From an uncultured Spirochaetaceae bacterium (lineage in GTDB: Bacteria; Spirochaetota; Spirochaetia; Sphaerochaetales; Sphaerochaetaceae), in contig CALXON010000106.1 in the NCBI GenBank assembly GCA_944389985.1, positions 1-16,476 on the forward strand: a stretch of 16,476 nucleotides of DNA, in the 5' to 3' direction. Position numbers and translations under genes: made by a program. Positions within the stretch are counted from its first letter, which is position 1, and each line of letters begins with the position of its first letter. A model generated the notes under the pieces. The model ran no database searches and was not told the DNA's origin. It saw only the letters and a list, made by a program, of their open reading frames with translations. Shown one piece after another: positions 7,256 through 15,339 of the stretch.

Positions 7256-7945
7256 TCACCTATCGCGAATGAATACGTTTTCTATATAGGTTTTAAGTAT
7301 AGTGCTATAAGCCGAAAGCTCTTCAGACGAGGGCGTCGTAAACACAGGGTTTATGATATCTCCAGAGTCTGCATAGCTTTGCAGATAATAAACATGGGCA
7401 TGGCGTGCCATATACGCTATTTGTCTGAAAGATTCTTCATCATGAAGCTCATGCATCACCGTAGTCCTGAACTCATACTGCACAGGATCTGTTGAAAGAT
7501 ACTCTATCGAGGCCTCCACGGGGGCTGTGTCAAGGCCTGGAATTCCCGTTGTCTCGGCATAGCGGTCCAGTGAGTTCTTCACATCCATGGCGATGTAGTC
7601 CACACCGCTCTCCACAGCCTTCATCATCGCCTCAGGTCTGTATCCGTTCGTATCGAGCTTCACGGAGTATCCGAGATCCTTGATCCTCTTTATGTACTCG
7701 GTAAGATCCGGGGCGAGTGTCGGCTCACCGCCTGTCAGCACCACACCGTCGAGCATTCCCTTCCTCTTCCTGAGATAGGAGAAGATCTCATCATCGGGGA
7801 TGACTGCCTCCGTCTCAGGATGGAGCACCAGAGCGGCGTTCTGACAGAACGGACAGCGGAAATTGCAAGCACCGGTGAAAAGGATCGCAGCGACCTTCCC
7901 GGGATAATCGACCAGCGTCATCTTCTGGATACCATGGATAATCAT
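7256..7945 (-). CDS. nrdG: Anaerobic ribonucleotide reductase-activating radical-SAM protein
   Basis: A 229-residue radical-SAM activase that uses a [4Fe-4S] cluster and S-adenosylmethionine to place the glycyl radical on NrdD. The cluster motif is GACNFRCPFC, with C27, C31 and C34. TGGEPTL (71-77) binds the SAM amino group, and KLDTNG (96-101) and MDVKNS (120-125) are conserved strand ends. The N-terminal IHGIQKMTLVDYPGKVA matches the longer NrdG type that resembles pyruvate formate-lyase activases. Being directly upstream of nrdD fixes the partner. It has no Shine-Dalgarno site; TATAAT ends seven bases before the ATG. It follows valS, separated by a terminator, so it begins its own transcript. 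Confidence 0.95.
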   Translation of the reverse strand: MIIHGIQKMTLVDYPGKVAAILFTGACNFRCPFCQNAALVLHPETEAVIPDDEIFSYLRKRKGMLDGVVLTGGEPTLAPDLTEYIKRIKDLGYSVKLDTNGYRPEAMMKAVESGVDYIAMDVKNSLDRYAETTGIPGLDTAPVEASIEYLSTDPVQYEFRTTVMHELHDEESFRQIAYMARHAHVYYLQSYADSGDIINPVFTTPSSEELSAYSTILKTYIENVFIRDR

Positions 7946-7952
7946 GACACCG

Positions 7953-7958
7953 ATTATA
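7953..7958 (-). promoter_or_regulatory. nrdG: nrdG -10 box next to the start codon (possible leaderless start)
   Basis: A perfect TATAAT on the minus strand, ending seven bases before the nrdG ATG. The matching -35 position (7976-7981) is only TTTCTT. Transcription would begin within a base or two of the ATG. No ribosome-binding sequence is present in between. Confidence 0.5.
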
Positions 7959-7986
7959 GAACAAATGGAGGATTCAAGAAATCGGC

Positions 7987-8020
7987 AAAGAAAAGAGGTA
8001 CCAGCCGCAGCCAGTACCCC
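7987..8020 (-). terminator. Rho-independent terminator of valS
   Basis: On the minus strand GGGGTAC and GTACCTC pair (seven pairs, one G-T) around a 12-base loop and are followed by TTTTCTTT. It lies 17 bases after the valS stop codon and before the nrdG promoter, so it separates the two transcripts. Confidence 0.75.
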
Positions 8021-8037
8021 GTTTCAGTAATCCGGAA

Positions 8038-10686
8038 TCAGAATGACCTGAGAAGCTCTATGTGCTCTCTGGCCTTCGTGATCTTCTCCTCGAACTCAGC
8101 CTTCTTTCCCCTCTCCTTCTCGATGGCCTCGGGCTTTGCATGGGAGATGAAGTTCTCGTTCGAGAGCTTCTTGTCAGAAGCCTCAAGAAGCGCGGTGTTC
8201 TTCACGATCTCTCCTTCAAGGCGTCTGATCTCAGCATCGACATCGATAGCGTCACGGACGAAGACAAAGGCCTCGAATCCGATCGCGGTCGCGGGGAATG
8301 CTCCCTTCACGTCCTCGCTTCCGTCCGTATCGACAACGACTGAAGATGCGTTCATCAGTGATCTCATGAGATCGGACTCGGAGCGGAAGAAATCCGCGGC
8401 TGCGGAAGGTTCCATCCTGATGACGACCTTCAGCTTCTTCTCAGGAGCGATCTGGAGATTCGCCCTTGCAGCCCTGACGACCCTTGAGGCTTCCTGGAGA
8501 AGACCGACAAGGCTGTCAGCCTCCGCGTCCTCTGCCTCAGGTGAATACTCAGGATATGGAGCTGTGATGACATCTCCCTTATGGTTCGGAAGCTTCTGGT
8601 AGATCTCCTCCGTGATGAATGAGAGGAACGGATGCATCAGGCGCATCGCCTTCTCGAGGATATCCATGAGGACGGATACAGCGAAGTTCTTCTCATCATC
8701 GCTTCCGGAGAGGAGTCTCGGCTTCGATGCCTCGATATACCAGTCACAGTAGTCATTCCAGAAGAATGAGTAGATGGCCTGTGCGGCCTCGTTGAACCTG
8801 TAGCCCTCCATCGCATCATGAATTGTCCTGCTCGCAGCGTTCAGGCGGGAGTAGATCCAGCGGTCCATGATCGTGAGCTTTGACTTGTCGATGCTGACAA
8901 GTTCCCTTCCCTCAAGATTGAGAAGAAGGTATCTCGTGGCGTTCCAGATCTTGTTCGCGAATCTTGAGCCGAGACGGAATGACTCCATGTCGATCATGAC
9001 ATCCTGTCCCTGAGCCGCAAGATAGCAGAGAGTGAACTTCATGGCATCGGCGCCGAAGCGGTCGATGACCTCAAGCGGATCGATACCGTTACCCAGGGAC
9101 TTGGACATCTTCCTGCCCTTAATATCCCTTACAAGACCGGTGATGACGATATCATGGAACGGAGCCTTTCCGAGGAACTCCTCCGAGGCCATGATCATTC
9201 TGGAAATCCAGAAGAAGATGATGTCATATGCCGAGACAAGGGTGTCTGTCGGGAAGAACTTCTCGAGATCCGGGGTCTTGTCAGGCCAGCCGAGCGTTGA
9301 GAAAGGCCAGAGCCATGATGAGAACCATGTGTCGAGCACATCGTCATCCTGCCTGAGGTTGTGGCTGTGGCAGTCAGGACACTCAGTGACATCGGTTCTG
9401 GACACGATCATCTTCCCGCAGTCCTGACAGTACCAGACAGGTATCCTGTGGCCCCACCAGAGCTGACGTGAGATGCACCAGTCACGGATGTTCTCCATCC
9501 AGTGCACATATGTGTTCTCCCACCTTCTCGGATAGAAGACTATGTCTCCGTTTCTCCATGCACCGAGTGCCTTCTCCGCAAGGCTCTTCATGGAGACGAA
9601 CCACTGCTCCGAAAGATATGGCTCGACTGTCGTGTGGCAGCGGTAGCAGTGTCCCACATCATGTGCGTGGTCTGTGACCTTCACAAGGTAACCACCCTTC
9701 TCAAGATCCTCCACCACAAGAGCTCTGGCCTTCTCGGCCATCATTCCACGGTATTTCTCCGGAACATTCTCATTGAGTGTTCCATCTGGATTGAGGAGGT
9801 TTATCGCCTCAAGGTCATGGCGCTTGCCGCACTCGAAGTCATTCGGATCGTGTGCGGGAGTGATCTTCACCATTCCTGTTCCGAATTCCATGTCGACGAA
9901 GCGGTCCGTAATGATCGGGATGCGTCTGTCGGTGAGAGGAAGGAGAAGCTCCTTGCCGACGACATCCTTATAGCGCTCATCGTCGGGATTCACAGCAACA
10001 GCGGTATCACCGAACATCGTCTCAGGACGTGTGGTGGCGACAGTTATGTACCCTGAACCGTCAGCATACGGGTACCTGACATCATAGAGCTTTCCGGGAA
10101 CGTTCTCGTACTCGACCTCATCATCGGCAAGCGCAGTTCCGCACTTGGGACAGTAGTTCACAAGATACTTTCCCTTATAGATGAGTCCGCGCTCATAGAG
10201 TGTGACGAATGCCTCGCGTACAGCGCGGGAAAGGCCCTCATCCATCGTGAAGCGCTCGTGGTCCCAGTCACAGGAGCATCCCATCTTCTCGAGCTGGCTC
10301 TTGATGATGTCATGATGCTTCTCCTTGACCTGCCAGGTGCGCTCGACGAACTTCTCGCGTCCGAGGTCCTGACGTCTGAGGCCTTCCTTCTGAAGCTGTC
10401 TCTCGACCACGTTCTGTGTGGCGATTCCGGCATGGTCTGTTCCAGGAACCCAGAGAGACGGACGGCCTTGCATCCTGTAATATCTTATGATGATATCCTG
10501 CAGGCTGTTATTGAGAGCATGCCCCATGTGAAGAATGCCGGTGACATTCGGTGGCGGCATGACGATTGAAAAATGCTCTTTATCGGAATCAGCAGGTGCG
10601 AACTCGCCTTTTTCCTTCCAGTAAGAATAGATACGGTCCTCGAAATCCTTAGGATCATAAGCCTTTGACAGCTCAACTGCTTTCAT
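8038..10686 (-). CDS. valS: Valyl-tRNA synthetase
   Basis: Charges tRNA-Val with valine. It is a class I synthetase of 882 residues, a normal length. The HIGH motif is HMGH (53-56) and the KMSKS motif is at 526-530. The editing domain spans roughly 200-345, with TTRPETMFGDTAV (218-230). Cys pairs at 179/182, 347/350, 420/423 and 436/439 look like zinc-binding knuckles. The end is the charged coiled-coil arm (about 810-882) that grips the tRNA. I chose the internal ATG at 10686 rather than the longer frame opening at 10746. The family begins at KAVELSKAYDPKDFEDRIY, a GGAAGG site stands seven bases upstream, and the longer frame would start inside the promoter. It has its own promoter and terminator. 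Confidence 0.97.
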   Translation of the reverse strand: MKAVELSKAYDPKDFEDRIYSYWKEKGEFAPADSDKEHFSIVMPPPNVTGILHMGHALNNSLQDIIIRYYRMQGRPSLWVPGTDHAGIATQNVVERQLQKEGLRRQDLGREKFVERTWQVKEKHHDIIKSQLEKMGCSCDWDHERFTMDEGLSRAVREAFVTLYERGLIYKGKYLVNYCPKCGTALADDEVEYENVPGKLYDVRYPYADGSGYITVATTRPETMFGDTAVAVNPDDERYKDVVGKELLLPLTDRRIPIITDRFVDMEFGTGMVKITPAHDPNDFECGKRHDLEAINLLNPDGTLNENVPEKYRGMMAEKARALVVEDLEKGGYLVKVTDHAHDVGHCYRCHTTVEPYLSEQWFVSMKSLAEKALGAWRNGDIVFYPRRWENTYVHWMENIRDWCISRQLWWGHRIPVWYCQDCGKMIVSRTDVTECPDCHSHNLRQDDDVLDTWFSSWLWPFSTLGWPDKTPDLEKFFPTDTLVSAYDIIFFWISRMIMASEEFLGKAPFHDIVITGLVRDIKGRKMSKSLGNGIDPLEVIDRFGADAMKFTLCYLAAQGQDVMIDMESFRLGSRFANKIWNATRYLLLNLEGRELVSIDKSKLTIMDRWIYSRLNAASRTIHDAMEGYRFNEAAQAIYSFFWNDYCDWYIEASKPRLLSGSDDEKNFAVSVLMDILEKAMRLMHPFLSFITEEIYQKLPNHKGDVITAPYPEYSPEAEDAEADSLVGLLQEASRVVRAARANLQIAPEKKLKVVIRMEPSAAADFFRSESDLMRSLMNASSVVVDTDGSEDVKGAFPATAIGFEAFVFVRDAIDVDAEIRRLEGEIVKNTALLEASDKKLSNENFISHAKPEAIEKERGKKAEFEEKITKAREHIELLRSF

Positions 10687-10717
10687 GTAGATACCTTCCC
10701 TTTTGGAATACAGCGCG

Positions 10718-10746
10718 ATTCTATCAGATATCATGAAATGGAACAA
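10718..10746 (-). promoter_or_regulatory. valS: valS promoter
   Basis: TTGTTC (10741-10746), a 17-bp spacer and TAGAAT (10718-10723) on the minus strand. This places the start point near 10711 and gives a leader of about 25 bases holding the valS Shine-Dalgarno site. The same -35 sequence occurs at the regulator promoter. Confidence 0.5.
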
Positions 10747-10756
10747 CCGAGGAACG

Positions 10757-10783
10757 AAAAAGTCCTCACCTTTCGATGAGGAC
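10757..10783 (-). terminator. Rho-independent terminator of tRNA-Asn
   Basis: A seven-pair stem GTCCTCA/TGAGGAC with an eight-base loop, followed by TTTTT on the minus strand, nine bases after the tRNA 3' end. It separates the tRNA from valS. Confidence 0.85.
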
Positions 10784-10791
10784 CATTGGTG

Positions 10792-10864
<73 letters not shown>

Positions 10865-10888
10865 ATTGTGTTCTTCCGAACAGTGAAG

Positions 10889-10917
10889 AGAATACGGATT
10901 TCACACTTTACTGTCAA
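10889..10917 (-). promoter_or_regulatory. tRNA-Asn promoter
   Basis: A perfect TTGACA (10912-10917), a 17-bp spacer and TATTCT (10889-10894) on the minus strand, the best -35 in the window. The start point would be about 18 bases before the mature tRNA 5' end. Confidence 0.8.
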
Positions 10918-11007
10918 TAGCTTTGGCCCAGAATTTTCCACAAAATCGGGAAGAACCATGTATTGTCAGTCAATGTATGGAATTAACGGGAACATATACT
11001 CTTTTCA

Positions 11008-11016
11008 TGCTATCAT
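11008..11016 (+). promoter_or_regulatory. Candidate extended -10 of the PAP2 gene
   Basis: TGC-TATCAT ends six bases before the ATG and would give a leaderless mRNA. A second candidate, TATACT (10995-11000), would give a leader of about 16 bases that still lacks a Shine-Dalgarno sequence. Neither has a good -35. Confidence 0.35.
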
Positions 11017-11022
11017 TTTCAT

Positions 11023-11916
11023 ATGCAGCTGCGAATACTACTTTTCTTCCAGAGTCTGGCATCCCCGTTTCTGGACCTGATCATGAACATGATAACAGTG
11101 GCAGGAGAGATGATGATTCCTGTCCTAGTCATCCTGATAATCTACTGGTGCGTAGACAAGAAGAAGGGACTTGTCACCGCCATGTCGCTCCTGACAGCTC
11201 TCATGACGACACAGATCATAAAGGCCATCGTAAGGTACCCGAGACCATTCATGATGTATCCGGATCTGATAAAGGGCGGAAGGATAAGCACGGCGACCGG
11301 CTATTCATTTCCCTCGGGTCACAGTACCACAGCATCATCATTCTACGGCTCCATCGCGATGCTGTTCCGCTCGCGTACGGTAAGGATAATCTCTGTCCTT
11401 CTGATCATAGCCGTACCTGTATCGAGGCTGTACCTCGGAGTCCACTGGCCGATGGATGTCATCGGAGGAACTGCGATAGGTCTTGCATCTGCGATGTTCC
11501 TCGTACCTGTGTTCTGCACTGTCTATGATGACGAGAAAGCATTTCTGCGTCTGACGATGATATACGGAAGCATCATGCTAATTGTCTCACTGGTCACGGC
11601 AATACTTCTCGACAGAGGAGCCGACGAGCGGGCTTTTGCAGATCTCTCGGCAAACGGAGCGGTCGCCGCAGGTGTGCTAATCGGAGCTTTTCTTGAAAGG
11701 AAGCACATCAGATTCAGCACAGCAGGCACGGTGGGAATGAAAGCGCTCAGGTTCATTCTCGGCCTTGTGGTGACATGTGCGGTCACAGCGCTCATGATGA
11801 TCCTGCCTCTTCCAAGATTCACAGGCCATTTCGTGGCATTCACCATGGCAGGACTCGTCATAACGTTCATATACCCCGCAATAGCTGTAAGACTGAGGCT
11901 GATGCAGAGAACCTAG
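11023..11916 (+). CDS. PAP2-family membrane phosphatase
   Basis: A polytopic membrane protein of 297 residues with the complete three-part acid phosphatase signature: K67...R74-P75 (KAIVRYPRP), PSGH (97-100) and SR...H...D (S134-R135, H141, D145). The catalytic histidines are H100 and H141. Members dephosphorylate lipid phosphates such as phosphatidic acid, phosphatidylglycerol phosphate or undecaprenyl pyrophosphate at the membrane. The N-terminal segment with YWCVDKKKG (41-49) is typical of a widespread anaerobe subgroup, which supports this ATG even though no Shine-Dalgarno site is visible. After the catalytic core come about four more hydrophobic segments. The gene converges on the exonuclease and overlaps its stop codon. 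Substrate not predictable here. Confidence 0.92.
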   Translation: MQLRILLFFQSLASPFLDLIMNMITVAGEMMIPVLVILIIYWCVDKKKGLVTAMSLLTALMTTQIIKAIVRYPRPFMMYPDLIKGGRISTATGYSFPSGHSTTASSFYGSIAMLFRSRTVRIISVLLIIAVPVSRLYLGVHWPMDVIGGTAIGLASAMFLVPVFCTVYDDEKAFLRLTMIYGSIMLIVSLVTAILLDRGADERAFADLSANGAVAAGVLIGAFLERKHIRFSTAGTVGMKALRFILGLVVTCAVTALMMILPLPRFTGHFVAFTMAGLVITFIYPAIAVRLRLMQRT

Positions 11917-12488
11917 ACAGACTTGGGATAGCGTCCGTGTCTCTCCTTGTAGACTCTCCGGAAGAACCGTTTAGCAATCTCATCATCCTCCAGAGCCTCA
12001 CCGCAGAGTCTTGAGAAGAGACGGCCGCAGATCTCACTGTCGGCAAGGGCGTTGTGGGCATCATAGCTCCATCCAAGCGATGTTGCGAGGGCTGTCAGGC
12101 TGTATGAGCGTCTGCCCTTCCAGAGCCTGCGGGAGAGTGAGAGCGTGCAGTAGTAATCGTTATGCACAGGAGGAATCTCCCAGGCTTCTAGGGTTGATCT
12201 AAGGACCTTTATGTCGAAGGGTGCATTATGGGCGACAAGGGGATACTCCCCGATGAAATCCCGGATCTCATCCCATAAATCCTCCATTGTGGGTGCCTTT
12301 ATGATATCAGCAGGATCGAGATGGTGTACTGCGGTACAGTGAGGATCGAAACAGAGCTGAGGCGGTCTGATGAGCGAATAGTAGCTGTCGATGGTCTCTC
12401 CAAGAGCGTTCTTCCTGACAAGTCCTATCGCACAGGCTGAATCCGGAGAACCTGAGGCCGTTTCAAAATCTATAGCGACGTATTCCAT
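11913..12488 (-). CDS. DnaQ-like DEDDh 3'-5' exonuclease
   Basis: A cytoplasmic 191-residue exonuclease domain with all DEDDh residues: D7 and E9 in AIDFETA, D92 in HNAPFDI, and H145 and D150 in HNALADSE. Relatives are the proofreading epsilon subunit and stand-alone DNA/RNA 3'-5' exonucleases. The FETA-then-SACAIGLV start is typical of the stand-alone kind, with a short C-terminal tail of basic residues. The frame is open for 21 more codons upstream, but the homologous part begins at MEYVAIDFET and the extra codons look random, so the ATG at 12488 is preferred. No Shine-Dalgarno site is seen; TGG-TATATT ends ten bases before the ATG. Its stop overlaps the PAP2 stop. Confidence 0.9.
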   Translation of the reverse strand: MEYVAIDFETASGSPDSACAIGLVRKNALGETIDSYYSLIRPPQLCFDPHCTAVHHLDPADIIKAPTMEDLWDEIRDFIGEYPLVAHNAPFDIKVLRSTLEAWEIPPVHNDYYCTLSLSRRLWKGRRSYSLTALATSLGWSYDAHNALADSEICGRLFSRLCGEALEDDEIAKRFFRRVYKERHGRYPKSV

Positions 12489-12498
12489 ACCACGGCAG

Positions 12499-12507
12499 AA
12501 TATACCA
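12499..12507 (-). promoter_or_regulatory. Candidate extended -10 of the exonuclease gene
   Basis: TGG-TATATT on the minus strand, ten bases before the ATG. It predicts a leader of only about three bases. No convincing -35 is present, which is normal for extended -10 promoters. Confidence 0.4.
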
Positions 12508-12549
12508 GAGAACGGGAAGCCGTACCAGAGCCGCCGCAGGATCACACAC

Positions 12550-12572
12550 AAGTACGGAAAAAGGACGTACTT
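12550..12572. repeat. Perfect seven-bp inverted repeat (AAGTACG/CGTACTT)
   Basis: Arms 12550-12556 and 12566-12572 around a nine-base purine-rich loop. No T run follows on either strand beyond TTT, so it is not a classical terminator. It begins right after the stop of a 26-codon minus-strand frame. Function unknown. Confidence 0.35.
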
Positions 12573-12595
12573 TCAGCATAATTTCTTGTTTTTAC

Positions 12596-12647
12596 AGAAA
12601 ATGCTACAGAATTCACTGGACGGGACCGGAATTTTACTATATTTTCT
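12596..12647. repeat. Imperfect 19-bp inverted repeat
   Basis: Arms 12596-12614 and 12629-12647 share AGAAAAT at the outer ends and AATTC/GAATT at the inner ends, with 13 of 19 positions complementary by my count and a 14-base spacer rich in G and C. It could be a protein-binding dyad or a weak RNA stem. No known consensus recognised. Confidence 0.3.
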
Positions 12648-12735
12648 AAGCATAGCCTTCTAGATGCGAGTCTCACTTATACCAAGCAAATAATCCAGAA
12701 CACATCAGAAGGCATTTTCCATCTCCCGATGTCTC

Positions 12736-13899
12736 TCAATCAGGAATCTCTGCAAAGAAAACTGTACCCCTTATATTCAGTCCGTACGGAGCTGCCGAGG
12801 CAGGAATCAGGGCACACTCACCCTTCTCAAGTCTCAGGCCTTCTCCTTTGTATGAGAAACGGGCTGTACCTTCAGTGACAAGAGCGAGAGAGAGTCTTCC
12901 GCCCTTCACCTCATAGCTTCCGCTTCCGGCTCTCCGGAGCACATAGTTCCTGGACGGGATCTCATATGTCGTACGTCCTGAGCCTGTCTTGGTCGTCTGG
13001 ACCTTCTTCACGTCCACAGAATCGAATGACATGATCCTCTCAAGCTCCTCCAGATCGATCCTCTTTTTCGTAAGACCGCCGCGGAGGACATTGTCAGAGG
13101 CATCCATGAGTTCGACTCCGTTACCGAGAACATAGGCATGGAGTGTGTCCGGCTCAAGGTAGAGAGCCTCTCCGATCTGGAGGTACACGAGATTCATCAG
13201 ATACGGGAAGAGAGCCCCGATATCACCGGGATACTCCTGAAGACACTTCTCCGCGATTCCCTTCCTTGTCAGGAAAAGTCCCGACCAGCTGTCCTCGCTT
13301 CTGTGGCTGAGACTGTCCCTGAACTCATCAAGGACTGCAGTCCTGTCCGCTTCCGAAAGTCCGTACAGTCCCAGGAAGAGACTCTTCATGTCAACTGCGA
13401 ACGGTTTGATTATCGATGTGTAGGATGCCGGGATCAGTGCGGCAAGGTCTGCTGTACATACCTCTGTATCACGGAAACCGCAGAGTGCTGTTATCGGAGA
13501 GAGGGCTGCAATGATCTCGGATTTCTGGTTGTCATCCTGATAATCCACAGGTTCTCCGTTCTTCCTCTTCCCCTCCTCTCTCCTCCATCCGTCCTCTGCC
13601 TGTGCCTTTGTCGGATGGCACTGCAGGGAAAGGGGCCTTGCGATTGCCAGGACCTTGAAAAGCAGAGGAAGCTTTCCTGCGAACCTGTCGTATGCGCTCT
13701 CTCCCAGAACCGTCCTGTCAGATTCGATCAGAGAGGAAAGACTCTCTCCGTCATATGTGAAGGACTCACCTGCAGGGTGTGTTCCGAACCAGAGCTCTGC
13801 CTGAGGCTTTCCTGTATATCCACCGATGAGAGAGGGAATGAAATCATCATTTCCCCATGCGTAATCCTTAACTGTTCCCCTGATTTTCCTGATCATCAT
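12736..13899 (-). CDS. manA: Mannose-6-phosphate isomerase, class I
   Basis: Interconverts mannose 6-phosphate and fructose 6-phosphate in the cytoplasm, linking mannose use or GDP-mannose synthesis to glycolysis. The protein is 387 residues, normal for the zinc-dependent type I enzyme. Expected zinc ligands are present: Q93 and H95 in SLQCHPTK, E128 in NQKSEI, and H254 in DTLHAYV. The catalytic arginine lies in DNVLRGGLT (R273). The N-terminal DYAWG (12-16) and the C-terminal cupin strands fit the family. Two adjacent ATGs are possible (13899 and 13896). No Shine-Dalgarno site is visible. It lies 12 bp after the MATE stop codon, so co-transcription is likely, though that gap also contains a -10-like hexamer. 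Confidence 0.95.
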   Translation of the reverse strand: MMIRKIRGTVKDYAWGNDDFIPSLIGGYTGKPQAELWFGTHPAGESFTYDGESLSSLIESDRTVLGESAYDRFAGKLPLLFKVLAIARPLSLQCHPTKAQAEDGWRREEGKRKNGEPVDYQDDNQKSEIIAALSPITALCGFRDTEVCTADLAALIPASYTSIIKPFAVDMKSLFLGLYGLSEADRTAVLDEFRDSLSHRSEDSWSGLFLTRKGIAEKCLQEYPGDIGALFPYLMNLVYLQIGEALYLEPDTLHAYVLGNGVELMDASDNVLRGGLTKKRIDLEELERIMSFDSVDVKKVQTTKTGSGRTTYEIPSRNYVLRRAGSGSYEVKGGRLSLALVTEGTARFSYKGEGLRLEKGECALIPASAAPYGLNIRGTVFFAEIPD

Positions 13900-13905
13900 A
13901 CCGTG

Positions 13906-13914
13906 ATTGTATCA
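13906..13914 (-). promoter_or_regulatory. Candidate extended -10 of manA inside the MATE-manA gap
   Basis: TGA-TACAAT on the minus strand, six bases before the manA ATG. The TGA is the MATE stop codon. It could provide a leaderless manA transcript in addition to read-through from MATE. The hexamer is only 5 of 6 and there is no -35, so chance is a real alternative. Confidence 0.25.
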
Positions 13915-15297
13915 CAGAGAGGAGACTGAATGTACCTTTTCATCGCTCTTTGCCTGCAAAGAACGCATGAAAGAGACGAAGAAGAACACTGCAACGATGA
14001 ATGTGATCAGATCACTCAGTGGCTGTGCGATCTCGACACCCAGTATCCCGATCTGTCCGGGAAGGATGAGGATGAGCGGAATGAAGCAGATTCCCTGTCT
14101 CGCCATCGCAAGTATTGTCGCAGGAAGAGCCTGTCCGGTACTCTGCAGTCCCATATTCGTCGAGGTCACCAGACCTGTGAGAGGAAGGAGCATGGCCTGG
14201 AAGCGCAGTGCAGCGACACCTATTCTCATCACATCGGCATCCTCTCCCCTGAATGCGGCTATGATCGGATGGGCGAACACTATGCAGAGCGCAGCCATAA
14301 CCGTCATGATCACGGTTCCTGTCACTGCAGTGAACTTCGTCGCGCTTCTGACCCTGTCATACCTTTCCGCTCCGTAATTGAACGATGCCACAGGCTGGTA
14401 GCCCTGACCGAACCCAAGCATTGCGCTGAACGCGAACATTGAGACACGTCCTGCGATGCTCATTGCAGCCACAGCCGCATCACCGAATGCGGAGGCCGCG
14501 ACATTCAGTGAGATCGAGGCGATACTTGCAAGTCCCTGTCTCATCAGTGTCGGAAGTCCGATCTTCACGATCTGAAGATATGTTCCGGGCTTTCTGGAGA
14601 TCTTTGAAATGCATATCCTCACCCCGCTCTTTCCTCTCAGGAAGAACGAGAGAAGTATGCAGAATGATATCAGCTGTGAAAGCGCCGTGGCCATCGCCGC
14701 ACCGGCGGTACCGAATCCCAGGGTAAAGATGAAGACCGGGTCGAGAACTATATTCAGAAGTCCGCCTGTGGTGATGCCGACCATGCCGAGCATGGCCTTT
14801 CCCTCTGCACGGAGGTAGTTGTTCATCACGAACGAGCAGCACATCACAGGGCAACCTATGAAGATGTACTGGGCATAGGCCTCAGCGTATGGAAGTATCG
14901 TCTCCGTCGCGCCCAGAAGTCTCATGAGAGACGGGCGGAAAGCTATTCCGACAATGCTGAGAATGAGGGAGAGCACCACGGCAAAGAAGAATCCGGAGGA
15001 TGCCGTTCTCGTAGCCTCCTCATCCTTCTTCGCTCCCAGCTGTCTGGAAAGTATGTTTCCCGCTCCCATACCTATCGTGAAACCGATGGCCTGTATTATG
15101 GCCATGATCGAGAAGACTATTCCCACGGCGCCCGATGCGCTTGTCCCGAGCTTGGAGACGAAATAGGTGTCGGCTGTGTTGTATATCGACGAGACAAGCA
15201 TGCTTATGATGGTAGGCACAGCAAGTGAGCAGACAAGTTTCTGCACCGGTGTATCGGTCATTTTCCTGTAATGCAGATTCCGTTCCCGTTCGTCCAT
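13912..15297 (-). CDS. MATE-family multidrug/metabolite exporter
   Basis: An inner-membrane exporter of 461 residues with two repeated six-helix halves, as expected for MATE. Visible are the first-helix pattern SLAVPTIISMLVSSIYNTADTYFVSKLG in the N-half and the matching IVKIGLPTLMRQG at the start of the C-half. Members expel cationic drugs or metabolites in exchange for Na+ or H+; the substrate is not readable. A GTG two codons earlier (15303) could extend it, but the ATG at 15297 is preferred. An internal ATG at 15261 (MTDTPVQKL) is a less likely choice, since relatives have residues before that block. There is no good Shine-Dalgarno site; a perfect TATAAT ends seven bases before the ATG. 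It leads a two-gene unit with manA. Confidence 0.93.
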   Translation of the reverse strand: MDERERNLHYRKMTDTPVQKLVCSLAVPTIISMLVSSIYNTADTYFVSKLGTSASGAVGIVFSIMAIIQAIGFTIGMGAGNILSRQLGAKKDEEATRTASSGFFFAVVLSLILSIVGIAFRPSLMRLLGATETILPYAEAYAQYIFIGCPVMCCSFVMNNYLRAEGKAMLGMVGITTGGLLNIVLDPVFIFTLGFGTAGAAMATALSQLISFCILLSFFLRGKSGVRICISKISRKPGTYLQIVKIGLPTLMRQGLASIASISLNVAASAFGDAAVAAMSIAGRVSMFAFSAMLGFGQGYQPVASFNYGAERYDRVRSATKFTAVTGTVIMTVMAALCIVFAHPIIAAFRGEDADVMRIGVAALRFQAMLLPLTGLVTSTNMGLQSTGQALPATILAMARQGICFIPLILILPGQIGILGVEIAQPLSDLITFIVAVFFFVSFMRSLQAKSDEKVHSVSSL

Positions 15298-15304
15298 ACC
15301 CACG

Positions 15305-15310
15305 ATTATA
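15305..15310 (-). promoter_or_regulatory. MATE gene -10 box next to the start codon (possible leaderless start)
   Basis: A perfect TATAAT on the minus strand ends seven bases before the ATG at 15297, the same distance as at nrdG. It is in the short gap divergent from the tRNA-Gly promoter. The -35 region is poor. Confidence 0.5.
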
Positions 15311-15339
15311 TTACAAAATGATGCAGGATGAATCTTCTG

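Larger units (their letters stand above)
12489..12735. other. Intergenic region between exonuclease and manA
   Basis: This region of 247 bases holds the exonuclease -10 box, two inverted repeats and a possible 26-codon minus-strand frame (12573-12653), but no gene I can support. I see no clear terminator for manA: the nearest dyad after its stop, CATC-GGGA-GATG, is weak and has no T run. Confidence 0.5.

Noticed and set aside
8062..10569. Several plus-strand frames opposite valS
   Set aside because: They follow the codon pattern of the synthetase on the other strand, have no recognisable domains and no ribosome sites.
10687..10746. Longer valS start at 10746
   Set aside because: The extra 20 codons overlap the predicted promoter, have no counterpart in the family as I know it, and a good ribosome site serves the ATG at 10686.
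12489..12551. Longer exonuclease start at 12551
   Set aside because: The added 21 residues do not resemble the family, and the first catalytic motif normally sits within ten residues of the start.
12601..12663. A 20-codon hydrophobic plus-strand peptide (MLQNSLDGTG...)
   Set aside because: No ribosome site or convincing promoter, and it lies within the imperfect inverted repeat. Too short to support.
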